The translations under genes were made by a program, and so were the position numbers. 64,000 nt of DNA from [Bacillus] selenitireducens MLS10. Its GTDB lineage: Bacteria; Bacillota; Bacilli; Bacillales; Salisediminibacteriaceae. Under the pieces are notes generated by a model. It did not search any database and had not been told where the DNA came from. It was given only the letters and a program-made list of their open reading frames with translations. Position 1 is the stretch's first letter. Each line of letters starts with the position of its first letter. The stretch is taken from the NCBI RefSeq assembly GCF_000093085.1, contig NC_014219.1, positions 2,162,384-2,226,383 on the forward strand, written 5' to 3'. Below, piece by piece: positions 16,912 to 24,920 of this stretch.

Positions 16912-17949
16912 TTATGGGAACAATGGATGACCAAGGAGGCCTTCCGTCTCATTCCAGCCGTTCATCGCATTCAGATTTTGAAGGGCTTGTCCTGATGCGC
17001 CTTTAACAAGATTATCAATGGCCGAACAGATGGTAAGCCATCCGGTATTTTCGTTGTAGTATAGTCCGATGTCACAATAATTACTGCCGTATACGCCTTT
17101 TGTAGTTGGCATCATGCCGTCTGGAAGGAGCCTGACGAATGGTTCGTTCTGATAGGCGGATGCAAAAGCATGTCGAATATCTGCGGCACCGATTTCTTTA
17201 TTCACTGGTACGTATACCGTGCACATCAAGCCACGTGTCATGGGGACAAGGTGAGTGGTGAACTGGATTTTCACCTCTTTGTCCGTCATGGCGGATGCGT
17301 ATCGCTCAATTTCAGGTAAATGCTGATGCCCACCGGTTTTATATGGCTGAAAATTCTCATTTGTATTAGAAAAATGTGTCAGCGGTGTACTGCTTCGCCC
17401 TGCACCTGAAACGCCTGTTTTCCCGTCAATGATGATCGTTGAGTCAGAAGTGTCTCGAAGCAGTTCCTTAAGAGGAAGAAGTGCTAGAAGTGAGGCTGTA
17501 GGAAAACATCCGGGATTCGAGATCAAGCGGCTTTCCATAACCAGATCTCGGTTCCATTCAGGCAATCCGTATACAGCTTCACCGAGAATACGATCGCTTG
17601 CAGGTTCTTCTTTGTACCAGGTTCTGTATTCTTCGGCACTCAGTCTCAGATCACCTGACAGGTCGATGATTTGCAGATCATCTCGCCGGAGCTTGTGTAC
17701 CCATTCTTTCGCCACTCCCTTAGGCGTTGCAAAAATCAACACATCGAGATCCTTAACGGCCTCTTCGTGTAACATTTCAAGCTGTAAGTTGTTAATACCG
17801 GTCAAATGAGGGTATTCCTCATAAATCGCCATTTCGGTTTGCCGGTGTGAAAATAAAGCGACCACCTTAAGGTGACGATGATTTTGGATTAACCTGAGTA
17901 ACTCGAGTGCACCATAACCGGTGCCGCCCGCAATGCCGACTGTTTTCAC
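16912..17949 (-). CDS. argC: N-acetyl-gamma-glutamyl-phosphate reductase, 345 aa
   Basis: ArgC makes N-acetylglutamate semialdehyde with NADPH. The Rossmann motif GIAGGTGYGALELLRL is at residues 5-20 and catalytic Cys148 is in SNPGCFPT. The GTG at 17949 is the start: AGAGGTG lies six bases before it and it gives the standard 345-residue protein; a 32-residue upstream extension is not conserved and includes the promoter. It is the first gene of the arginine unit and lies directly behind the promoter and TGAATA cluster at 17967-18054. Confidence 0.95.
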   Translation of the reverse strand: MKTVGIAGGTGYGALELLRLIQNHRHLKVVALFSHRQTEMAIYEEYPHLTGINNLQLEMLHEEAVKDLDVLIFATPKGVAKEWVHKLRRDDLQIIDLSGDLRLSAEEYRTWYKEEPASDRILGEAVYGLPEWNRDLVMESRLISNPGCFPTASLLALLPLKELLRDTSDSTIIIDGKTGVSGAGRSSTPLTHFSNTNENFQPYKTGGHQHLPEIERYASAMTDKEVKIQFTTHLVPMTRGLMCTVYVPVNKEIGAADIRHAFASAYQNEPFVRLLPDGMMPTTKGVYGSNYCDIGLYYNENTGWLTICSAIDNLVKGASGQALQNLNAMNGWNETEGLLGHPLFP

Positions 17950-17966
17950 TGCGTTCACCTCTGTAA

Positions 17967-18054
17967 CTGAATATTTTCTCATTAGTATACATCGATATTC
18001 AGATGATTTCAACATGTTTATGTAAAGTAATTTATGAATATGCATTTGTGAATA
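17967..18054 (-). promoter_or_regulatory. argC promoter with ArgR/AhrC-like operator words
   Basis: On the minus strand TTGAAA (18007-18012) and TATACT (17984-17989) are 17 bp apart, a strong sigma-A promoter. The word TGAATA, the core half-site of Bacillus ARG boxes, occurs at 17968-17973, 17996-18001 (opposite strand), 18035-18040 and 18049-18054. Two of them form an inverted repeat (CTGAATAT 17967-17974, ATATTCAG 17995-18002) that spans the -10. The layout suggests a downstream and an upstream operator with looping, as known for AhrC at argC (inference). Confidence 0.65.
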
Positions 18055-18081
18055 AAATAAGAACGCCTATAAACGGCGTCC
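18054..18081 (-). terminator. Terminator of the cls transcript, abutting the argC operator
   Basis: In the minus-strand direction GACGCC...GGCGTTC forms a short hairpin (about 18061-18080) followed by TTATTTTATT. It comes directly after the cls stop at 18082. Its T-run is the same DNA as the outermost TGAATA word of the argC operator. Confidence 0.6.
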
Positions 18082-19530
18082 TTACAGCACTGGTGATAAT
18101 AATCGGGAAATTGATTCTTTGAAACGAATGTATTTTGAGCGTCTTTTATACATTGCCAGTGTTAATTCCACCGAATGATTCATATCTTCCATGAAATCAC
18201 TGACCACCCTTCCGGATGTTTCAATGTCATAAATAAAGGCATTGATCTCAAAATTCAGCTTAAAGCTTCGCATATCAATGTTGGCCGTACCGACTGAGCA
18301 GATTTTTCCGTCGATGACGACATTTTTTGAGTGAATAAATCCGCCTTCGTATATAAATACGCGTGCCCCGGTTTCAAGGATTTGTCCGATATGAGAGTAA
18401 GTTGCCCAATAGACAAACGGATGGTCCGGTTTGTTCGGAATCATCACTCTGACGTCTTTTCCGGATAAGCTTGCGATCTGAACTGCATCGAGAAGACTCT
18501 TGTCAGGAATGAAGTAAGGCGTCTGAATGTAGATCGATTCTTCAGCCTCGAAGATCAATTTAATGTAGCCGTTTTTAATTTGTTCGTATGGAGAATCCGG
18601 GCCGCTGGATACCATTTGAATCGCAGCATTGCCCAAATGGTCTTTATCAGGGAAATAAGCCGGGTCGTATTGGATCGGCTCACTTTTTGATGCCTGGTTC
18701 CAGTCAAGAATGAACCGGGTTTGCATCGGATCGACAGCTTCACCGCGAATACGGAGATGTGTATCGCGCCAATAGCCGAACTTCTCTGATTTACCGAGAT
18801 ACTCATCACCGATGTTAAATCCGCCAACATATCCGATTTCTCCGTCAATAATGACAAGTTTACGATGATTGCGGTAATTCAGCCGTATATTAATAAGGGA
18901 AACTTTTGATGGAAAAAAGACACCGATTTTCCCGCCTGCATCGGCCAGGCTTTTGAAGTGTTTTCTTCGCAGTTTTCTCGAACCGAGCTCATCATACAAC
19001 ACACGCACCGATACACCCTGTTTGGCTTTCTCGGTTAACTCGTAAATGATCTTCTTTCCCAGTTCATCATTTCTGAAAATGTAATATTGCAAATGAATGT
19101 GATGGTTTGCGGCGCGGATATCGTCAATCAGCTGATCAAATTTATCCTGTCCGTCATGAAAGATATCAATGGCGTTTCCTTTGGTAAGAACGGCATCATT
19201 ATTCACCAAATGCATGTAAATCAGATCCCGGTATCTGTCAACCGTATTATTGTTAAATGAAAAACTCTTGTCACGCAGTTGAATCATTTGTTCTGAAATA
19301 CGGTCCACGATTCCGACCTTTTGAACGCCTTCCCAATTGAAGAGCCGCCTTCTTGTCAGATTCTGACCCAAGAAGATATAAAGGATCAGCCCGACATACG
19401 GCACTAAGAATAGGATCATGAGCCAGGCCCAGGTCGCGGTTGCATCTTTTCGTTCAATGAAAATTATCAGACCGGCGAATGTAAAGTTAAAAAAGAACAG
19501 GATAATGACTACGACGGAATACCAGTCCAT
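18082..19530 (-). CDS. cls: Cardiolipin synthase, phospholipase D type, 482 aa
   Basis: The enzyme joins two phosphatidylglycerols to cardiolipin at the membrane. Two N-terminal membrane helices (about 3-25 and 33-54) form the PLDc_N domain, followed by two HKD motifs: HRKLVIIDGE near 222 and HSKNVVIDG near 400. Length equals that of B. subtilis ClsA. The start at 19530 follows GGAGGC by seven bases. It lies 43 bases after the serine hydrolase gene in the same direction and ends at a terminator, so msrA-hydrolase-cls may be one unit, though no shared function is apparent. Confidence 0.95.
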   Translation of the reverse strand: MDWYSVVVIILFFFNFTFAGLIIFIERKDATATWAWLMILFLVPYVGLILYIFLGQNLTRRRLFNWEGVQKVGIVDRISEQMIQLRDKSFSFNNNTVDRYRDLIYMHLVNNDAVLTKGNAIDIFHDGQDKFDQLIDDIRAANHHIHLQYYIFRNDELGKKIIYELTEKAKQGVSVRVLYDELGSRKLRRKHFKSLADAGGKIGVFFPSKVSLINIRLNYRNHRKLVIIDGEIGYVGGFNIGDEYLGKSEKFGYWRDTHLRIRGEAVDPMQTRFILDWNQASKSEPIQYDPAYFPDKDHLGNAAIQMVSSGPDSPYEQIKNGYIKLIFEAEESIYIQTPYFIPDKSLLDAVQIASLSGKDVRVMIPNKPDHPFVYWATYSHIGQILETGARVFIYEGGFIHSKNVVIDGKICSVGTANIDMRSFKLNFEINAFIYDIETSGRVVSDFMEDMNHSVELTLAMYKRRSKYIRFKESISRLLSPVL

Positions 19531-19573
19531 AAATTGTGCCTCCAATAGCTATGGCCAGAGTGCATAGGCCTGA

Positions 19574-20443
19574 TTACTTGATGAGATGTTTGAGCATAGC
19601 GTGGAACGGTTCCAAGCTGTTTTTTCTTTCGAGAGAGGAACAAATGACGATGGATCTGTTTTGTTCCGGAACGATCACTGCAAAGTTCCCCTGCATACCG
19701 GCTGCATACACAAACTCGGGCTGTGTTCCTGTAAATGCGCTGTGCCACCAGTGATAGCCATAAGACTGATTCGGTTGAGGTGCATCAGTCAGTGGCGATG
19801 TCATATCGTCGATCCATTCTTCTGAAACAATTTCTATACCGTTTACAATTCCTTTATTGCGGATGAGTTCGGCAATACTCATGAGATCCGCCGGTTTGAT
19901 ATACATGCCATAGCCACCGATCCGTTTGCCAAGATGATCCTTGATCCAGTCCGCCTCTTTAATATCAAGGTATGTGAACAGGTTCTCTTGTATATACTCG
20001 TACGGATCCGCCTGTGAAGAAGATTCAAGTATTTCACGTAAAATATGGGAATCAGTATTATTATAACGCATCTCACGAGAATTAGATGCATATGTATCCA
20101 GTAATTCATGGAATGGTGTTTTCTCATTGATATAGTGCCACCAGGCATCAGGATTATTTGTACCACTGAGTGTCAGTAATTGCGATATTGTAACGGAAGG
20201 GTGAACCCTGTCATCACTCACATGTTCACAGACTTTTTCATGAATGCCGGGGAAATGCCCTTTTTCAATGGCGATGCCTATAAGCAAACCCAAAATCGAC
20301 TTGGTAACAGAGTTGATTTTATGAAGAGCCTGGAGATTGCCAGGTGATTGCTCATACTGATATACAGACTCTCCGTTTTCAAAAATCAGAACAGCATCCG
20401 TATCATAGTGCTTTATCTCTTCTTCGAACGCCTTCGTATTCAA
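19574..20443 (-). CDS. Serine hydrolase, class C beta-lactamase / penicillin-binding fold, 289 aa
   Basis: The SxxK motif SVTK (Ser45-Lys48) and a YNNTD stretch in the place of the YxN motif mark the beta-lactamase (Pfam PF00144) fold. There is no signal peptide, so it is probably a cytoplasmic esterase or peptidase rather than a resistance enzyme. The TTG at 20443 is taken as start: two GGAGG sites precede it, its TTGA overlaps the msrA stop, and the upstream ATG lies before those sites. The substrate is unknown. Confidence 0.8.
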   Translation of the reverse strand: MNTKAFEEEIKHYDTDAVLIFENGESVYQYEQSPGNLQALHKINSVTKSILGLLIGIAIEKGHFPGIHEKVCEHVSDDRVHPSVTISQLLTLSGTNNPDAWWHYINEKTPFHELLDTYASNSREMRYNNTDSHILREILESSSQADPYEYIQENLFTYLDIKEADWIKDHLGKRIGGYGMYIKPADLMSIAELIRNKGIVNGIEIVSEEWIDDMTSPLTDAPQPNQSYGYHWWHSAFTGTQPEFVYAAGMQGNFAVIVPEQNRSIVICSSLERKNSLEPFHAMLKHLIK

Positions 20444-20979
20444 TGATCCTCCCCTCCTTTCCAATTTTCGTTGATAAACTGGTCTCGGCCTGATGTGAGA
20501 CGTTCTTCTTTATAGGCTTCAGGATTTTTTCTGTGGAAGGCCTGATGTTCTTCTTCCGCTTCATAAAACCGGGATGCCGGAAGAATATCTGTGACGATCG
20601 GTTTTGTGAATGGGCCGTTTTGTTCGATTTCTTTACGGCTCTGTTCAGCCGCTGTTTTCTGTTTCTCGTTATGATAAAAAATCGCAGTTTTATACTGATC
20701 ACCTCTGTCGATGAACTGTCCGTCCGGATCAGTGGGATCAATCTGCGGCCAATAAAGCGACAACAGTTTTTCATAAGGGAACAGATCCGGATCAAAGGTG
20801 ATCTGAACGACTTCACGATGGCCGCTGGTTCCTGATTTGACATCTTTATAAGTTGGACGGTCAAGATGTCCGCCCATATAACCTGACGATACCTGGATAA
20901 TCCCGGGCTGTTCTTCAAACGGCTGAACCATACACCAAAAACAGCCTCCCGCAAATGTGGCAATTTCATAATTTGACAT
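20440..20979 (-). CDS. msrA: Peptide methionine (S)-S-oxide reductase, 179 aa
   Basis: MsrA repairs S-form methionine sulfoxide in proteins. The active site GGCFWC (Cys13, Cys16) is at the N-terminus and the GYMGG, GHREVVQITFDP and YKTAIFY segments follow the family. No other cysteines occur, so regeneration must rely on Cys16 or an external thiol; this form lacks the distal recycling Cys found in some MsrA proteins. The ATG at 20979 follows AGGAG by eight bases. No msrB is adjacent. Its stop overlaps the start of the serine hydrolase. Confidence 0.95.
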   Translation of the reverse strand: MSNYEIATFAGGCFWCMVQPFEEQPGIIQVSSGYMGGHLDRPTYKDVKSGTSGHREVVQITFDPDLFPYEKLLSLYWPQIDPTDPDGQFIDRGDQYKTAIFYHNEKQKTAAEQSRKEIEQNGPFTKPIVTDILPASRFYEAEEEHQAFHRKNPEAYKEERLTSGRDQFINENWKGGEDH

Positions 20980-21142
20980 GACAATCACTCCTATCAATCA
21001 TTCGTCTCTCTATTATATAGAAAGATTGACATTCATGCAGACATTTCATCCAGGACGTGACTATCGGATTGGTAATCTTGTCAGTTGGATGACGCGAATT
21101 TGCGCGAAGCAGTAAAACGCGGTTTTGCATCATGTAAAATGG
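20980..21142. other. Gene-free stretch between msrA and the ohr terminator
   Basis: The region holds the msrA ribosome site and probably its promoter (a TATATAGA-like A/T segment near 21012), but no convincing ORF, RNA or repeat. The possible frames are short and lack ribosome sites. Confidence 0.4.
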
Positions 21143-21144
21143 AT

Positions 21145-21185
21145 AAAAAACCTCCTTCAAATCCGTGGGAGACTTGAAGGAGGTT
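21145..21185 (-). terminator. Strong terminator of the ohr gene
   Basis: AACCTCCTTCAA (21149-21160) pairs with TTGAAGGAGGTT (21174-21185), a 12-bp stem, followed on the minus strand by TTTTTT. It lies 45 bases after the ohr stop. Confidence 0.85.
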
Positions 21186-21230
21186 GTATTTCTGTTTGAC
21201 GGTTATGGTGCTCTTCAGAAAATCAGTCTA

Positions 21231-21653
21231 TCAGGCCGTTGTCACTTCAAGTGTTACATCAATATTACCCCGGGTTGCTTTAGAATATGGGCAGAAGTCA
21301 TGAGCTTTGTGGACTAAGTCCTCAGCTTCTTCCTGGCTTGCACCTTTAATTTCAGCTTTTAAATGGACACCAATCATAAATCCGCCATCTTCCGGATCTT
21401 TGATCAGGCTTACAGATGCTGTGAGCGTAGAGGAAATGTCTTTTTTGGCTTTGGATGCCATCAGGTTCAACGCACCATCAAAACAGGCTGCATAACCTGC
21501 TGCAAAAAGCTGTTCAGGATTCGTCGCGTCTGTCGGCAGGTCTTTTCCCTTCGGCATGGATAAATCGAGATCAATGACACCTGTATCTGATTTAACGTGT
21601 CCTTCGCGTCCACCGGTTACGGTTGCTGAAGTTGTTAGAATTTTCTCTGACAT
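21231..21653 (-). CDS. ohr: Organic hydroperoxide resistance protein, Ohr/OsmC family, 140 aa
   Basis: Ohr is a thiol peroxidase that reduces organic hydroperoxides. The two active cysteines are in AACFDGAL and HDFCPYSKATRGN, and length fits the Ohr branch (about 140 residues), not the longer OsmC types. The start at 21653 follows GAGGAGTG. The palindrome ATGTA-ACG-TACAT (21676-21688) lies just upstream and could be a regulator site, but it does not match the B. subtilis OhrR operator that I know, and no ohrR gene is adjacent. Single-gene transcript with its own terminator. Confidence 0.93.
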   Translation of the reverse strand: MSEKILTTSATVTGGREGHVKSDTGVIDLDLSMPKGKDLPTDATNPEQLFAAGYAACFDGALNLMASKAKKDISSTLTASVSLIKDPEDGGFMIGVHLKAEIKGASQEEAEDLVHKAHDFCPYSKATRGNIDVTLEVTTA

Positions 21654-21675
21654 GTATAACACTCCTCGTTTTGTA

Positions 21676-21688
21676 ATGTAACGTACAT
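21676..21688. promoter_or_regulatory. Short palindrome upstream of ohr
   Basis: ATGTA and TACAT flank a 3-base centre, 23 bases upstream of the ohr start. It could be part of an operator. The match is short and may be chance. Confidence 0.3.
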
Positions 21689-21755
21689 ATAACATTTTCA
21701 CGAAAAGTTCACATCTTAAACATCTTTTTCATCTTTCCGAAGAATTCAGCGTCGT

Positions 21756-22985
21756 TCAAACTCGTCTCAATTGAAAAATATCCGTGCCATTTTTTAATAT
21801 ACTGTACAGTAGCGTTGAATGTGCTGAAAGTCCAGGTCTGACCGGCTTTCCCGCTCCATGCCTGTGAAGCTGCCTTGCGTACCACATTAATTCGAGCAAA
21901 GCGGCATCGTCGATTGCGCGAAATCCGGTTTTGATGTCCGGAAGGTGAACCTCATCTGCGAATCCAGAGGAAAACTGTGCAGGAAGGTCAGGATGGATGG
22001 CAAGAGGTCTTGCGACACCAATCATGTCTGTCACACCGGTTATCAAAGCCTCTTCCATTACCTTTTTCGTACGAAAACCGCCTGTCAGTACAATCGGTAC
22101 ACGAACCTTTTGTGATACTTTTTCGGCAAAATCAATAAAGTATGCTTCCCTTCTTTTCGTTGAATCTTTTATCTGACTATCGAACATAGCAGGCTTCTCG
22201 TACGTTCCACCCGATATTTCAACCAGATCCACTTTCTCTTTCTCTAGTTCTCCAATGACATAGAGAGACTCCTCTTCAGTAAATCCAGATTTCAGGAAAT
22301 CCGCGCTGTTTATCTTGACGCTGATTGTAAAGGAGGATCCTGTTGCTTGGCGTACGGACCGACAAATATCTCTTAAAAAGCGAAACCTGTTTTGAATGGA
22401 CCCGCCGTATTCATCAAGCCGCAGGTTGTGTATCGGGGACAGAAACTGACTGATTAAATAACCGTGTGCAGCATGAATCTGCACGCCTGAAAATCCGGCC
22501 GTTTGAGCCAATCGGGCAGATTGGGCGAACTGATCGGTAATCTTCCAGATTTCTTTTTTGGTCAGCGCACGGCATGGAGGAAAGAATTTCTGAAATTTTG
22601 GTGGAAAAGGGACGGCAGAAGGTGCAACAGCTTCATTGACGACGCCCTTTAGGACTTGTTTTCCGGGATGATTAAGCTGCATAAGCAGTAATGTTCCGTT
22701 GGCAGTGCCGGCTTTTGCCCACTTCTCAAACCGGTTCAGATCACTGTTTTTCGTAAGCACGACATTTTTCGGTTCCCCAAGAGCATACGGGTCAACCATA
22801 ACATTTCCGGTTACGACTATCCCTGACCCGCCTTCTGCCCAAATTCGGTAAAGATTGATCAGGTCGCTGGTCGGCGAATGGTTAGCTGTGGCCATCGCCT
22901 CGCTCATGGCAGACTTAAACCATCTGTTTTTTGATGTCGCGTAAGATGACAAAGTCAATGATTGGTCAAGTATGTTTTGTTTCAT
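21756..22985 (-). CDS. Old Yellow Enzyme-family NADH:flavin oxidoreductase, 409 aa
   Basis: An FMN-dependent TIM-barrel ene-reductase. The signature HAAHGYLISQFLSP and NLRLDEYGGSIQNRFRF (substrate His and FMN contacts) are clear, as is LTGGFRTKK near the phosphate site. It has no C-terminal iron-sulfur or pyridine-nucleotide domain, so it is a single-domain OYE, longer than YqjM-type enzymes by about 70 residues at the C-terminus. Its ATG overlaps the stop of the C45 hydrolase gene (ATGA), so the two are translated together. The true substrate is unknown; reduction of an unsaturated amide or amino-acid derivative released by its partner is conceivable but unproven. Confidence 0.88.
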   Translation of the reverse strand: MKQNILDQSLTLSSYATSKNRWFKSAMSEAMATANHSPTSDLINLYRIWAEGGSGIVVTGNVMVDPYALGEPKNVVLTKNSDLNRFEKWAKAGTANGTLLLMQLNHPGKQVLKGVVNEAVAPSAVPFPPKFQKFFPPCRALTKKEIWKITDQFAQSARLAQTAGFSGVQIHAAHGYLISQFLSPIHNLRLDEYGGSIQNRFRFLRDICRSVRQATGSSFTISVKINSADFLKSGFTEEESLYVIGELEKEKVDLVEISGGTYEKPAMFDSQIKDSTKRREAYFIDFAEKVSQKVRVPIVLTGGFRTKKVMEEALITGVTDMIGVARPLAIHPDLPAQFSSGFADEVHLPDIKTGFRAIDDAALLELMWYARQLHRHGAGKPVRPGLSAHSTLLYSILKNGTDIFQLRRV

Positions 22986-24037
22986 GTTTGCACCTCCAGG
23001 TGTTCTGCGCCTTCAATTTCCGGGATCACGCCTTTTAATTTTGAGTAATAAACCGGTGTGCCGGACAACCATTGTTTAAAGTTGATGACGACAGGTTTTG
23101 CATCTGTTCCAATACCTGCATAGACCTTTAAGTGTCTCAAATCATATACGGCAGAATGAATGGTTCCTGCGGAATTTTTGTAATCTGTTTTGGCAATACC
23201 GAAATCAAGGTGATTAATACGGGTGAATGCCTGAAGCGGTGACAGATCTTCTTGATATTGCTGTTGCAGTTTCTCATATCTTTCCTTCGTTTCAGTCAGG
23301 AAATTACGATTTTCGTGTTCTTTTTCCACAGAGAAAAAGTGATTGCTGCATATACGTAACGTTTCATCGTGAACGTGAACGCCTTTGGATGACGTTTCAA
23401 TCACGACTGAACGACCGCTTGCGTCGGCCAGCGAATAGTTAAATGCAAACCGGTGCGGCAATGAAGACAGGAGTGCGGTTGCTTCATCGACATCTTTGCA
23501 GGTTTCAAGAATCAGTCTTGTGACGGTTGTGCATATAAATCCTTTTTCCGGTCTCAGTCTGTTTACAAAATGATAACCGACTCCGAGACCCTCACTGTTC
23601 ATGCCGTCCATACGTCCTATCACCCGCTGTGCAAATCCGATATGGGCATATCCGGAGTTCGGCTGATAGAGCACGAAACGGCCGTCATACGTCTTCGGAT
23701 GGTAGTCATAGTTTCGTACATATTGTCCGGGCGGCATCATCGCACTACATCCAGATTTGACCCAGGAGCTTTGAAAGCCACCGTATTCATGAATGACATC
23801 TTCCGTCTTCCAGCCAATTGCATCGCTTAATCCCCTTAACTCATCAAGTAAATCCGGTTTGATTTGTTTAATCCAGTCCGTATATTCCTGAAGATCTGTA
23901 GTATACGATCTGATGGATTTTTTACATCGTTTTCTGTGCTTATTAAAAACCGGCATGGATTGTAAGCGGATTCCCTGATTGAAACCGAATGTGTAAGGAT
24001 CGGCCCTTGATTCCAAAACATCGACGCTGATCTGCAT
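22982..24037 (-). CDS. C45-type Ntn hydrolase (acyl-CoA:6-APA acyltransferase-like), 351 aa
   Basis: The SGCSAMM motif (Cys97) is the self-processing nucleophile site of the C45 / penicillin acyltransferase-like family, followed by RNYDYHP and GRMDGMNSEGLGVG, which match the choloylglycine-hydrolase fold. Such enzymes cleave or form amide bonds on acylated amino compounds. The start at 24037 has AAGGAG nine bases upstream. A TATACT -10 at 24064-24069 is close by. It is the first gene of a two-gene unit with the OYE gene. Substrate not known. Confidence 0.8.
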   Translation of the reverse strand: MQISVDVLESRADPYTFGFNQGIRLQSMPVFNKHRKRCKKSIRSYTTDLQEYTDWIKQIKPDLLDELRGLSDAIGWKTEDVIHEYGGFQSSWVKSGCSAMMPPGQYVRNYDYHPKTYDGRFVLYQPNSGYAHIGFAQRVIGRMDGMNSEGLGVGYHFVNRLRPEKGFICTTVTRLILETCKDVDEATALLSSLPHRFAFNYSLADASGRSVVIETSSKGVHVHDETLRICSNHFFSVEKEHENRNFLTETKERYEKLQQQYQEDLSPLQAFTRINHLDFGIAKTDYKNSAGTIHSAVYDLRHLKVYAGIGTDAKPVVINFKQWLSGTPVYYSKLKGVIPEIEGAEHLEVQT

Positions 24038-24107
24038 CTGATTCAACTCCTTATCTGACAAAAGTATAGCTGAATTCAGAAGGTGACAACAACGAACTTG
24101 CCCGGAG

Positions 24108-24136
24108 TTGATTCAGAAAATAAAACATGATAGAAT
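24108..24136 (+). promoter_or_regulatory. Promoter of the 24268 gene
   Basis: TTGATT (24108-24113) and TAGAAT (24131-24136) are 17 bp apart. The leader to the ATG is about 130 bases and shows no riboswitch I recognise. Confidence 0.5.
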
Positions 24137-24267
24137 GCTGAACTTGTGGGTCATGTTTATACCCAGAATGAATCGAAGTCTTTTAAGCAGCATGGGATCT
24201 GTTTTACAGGATAGTTATGTTCTCAGAAGAAGACGGACAGATGAAAACAAAATCAGGAGGGTTCATT

Positions 24268-24789
24268 ATGTATTCGCAATCTGCATTTGCGATTCCGCAG
24301 GAGCAGACCGTACAAGAGATTGAACAGGAACGCGATGAGCTGTTCTTTCAGCTGATGAATATGAGGGAAAATATAAAAGAAATATCCCGAAAATGGCAGG
24401 TTCTCGGAATTGAACCTGATAAGCACGAAAATTGGACGGTGATCTTCTTAAAAGATGACGGGTATCAGTGCCAGGTAATGACGAAAAGCTGCAAAGAAAA
24501 ATTTGATGGCAGTTGGGATTTTGCTATACAGGGTCATTATTATGATCGTTTTTCTCTTCATATTGATGACATCAAAGGAGAACCGGATCAGGGGATGGGC
24601 TCTGTTTGTATGACCCATTTAAAATCTTACGTCTCTGAGATGAATATCAGTCAAATTACCGGAGATATTGTGAAGCGAGACTGGGATCATTTGGACAGGT
24701 TAATTTATTTTTATGAAAAGCATGGCTTCTCTGTTTCGATCGATGAGAATGATCAAAAAGGATTTATTCAGGGTACGCCGGTTGAATAA
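24268..24789 (+). CDS. Protein with a GNAT-like C-terminus, 173 aa
   Basis: The start at 24268 follows AGGAGG by eight bases. An N-terminal coiled coil (residues about 8-40, EIEQERDELFFQLMNMREN) is followed by a domain ending in the pattern LKSYVSEMNISQITGDIV...LDRLIYFYEKHGFSV. The FYEKHGF ending and the GSVCMTHLKSYV helix resemble the C-terminal half of GNAT N-acetyltransferases, but the acetyl-CoA loop (Q/RxxGxG/A) is not present in standard form (GEPDQGMGSVC). It may be an inactive or divergent relative. It is a single-gene transcript with a strong terminator. Confidence 0.65.
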   Translation: MYSQSAFAIPQEQTVQEIEQERDELFFQLMNMRENIKEISRKWQVLGIEPDKHENWTVIFLKDDGYQCQVMTKSCKEKFDGSWDFAIQGHYYDRFSLHIDDIKGEPDQGMGSVCMTHLKSYVSEMNISQITGDIVKRDWDHLDRLIYFYEKHGFSVSIDENDQKGFIQGTPVE

Positions 24790-24860
24790 GATGCGTATAC
24801 ATGACAGAGCAAGGCTTCTCGCGAATGGGTTTTTTCCATTTTTTATTATCACAGCCAGAG

Positions 24861-24905
24861 AAAGACCGGGTCTGATCGTATGAAAAGCGATCAGACCCGG
24901 TCTTT
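24861..24905. terminator. Bidirectional terminator, 18-bp perfect stem
   Basis: AAAGACCGGGTCTGATCG (24861-24878) pairs exactly with 24888-24905 around a 9-base loop, with T-runs on both strands. It serves the gene ending at 24789 and adhE ending at 24921. Confidence 0.9.
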
Positions 24906-24920
24906 TGATTGGCTATTGTC

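Noticed and set aside
19574-20443. Secreted beta-lactamase
   Set aside because: No signal peptide and no context; only the SxxK fold is shared.
20403-20984. 193-codon minus-strand frame overlapping msrA in another frame
   Set aside because: msrA has its active-site motif and ribosome site. The overlapping frame is basic and low in complexity.
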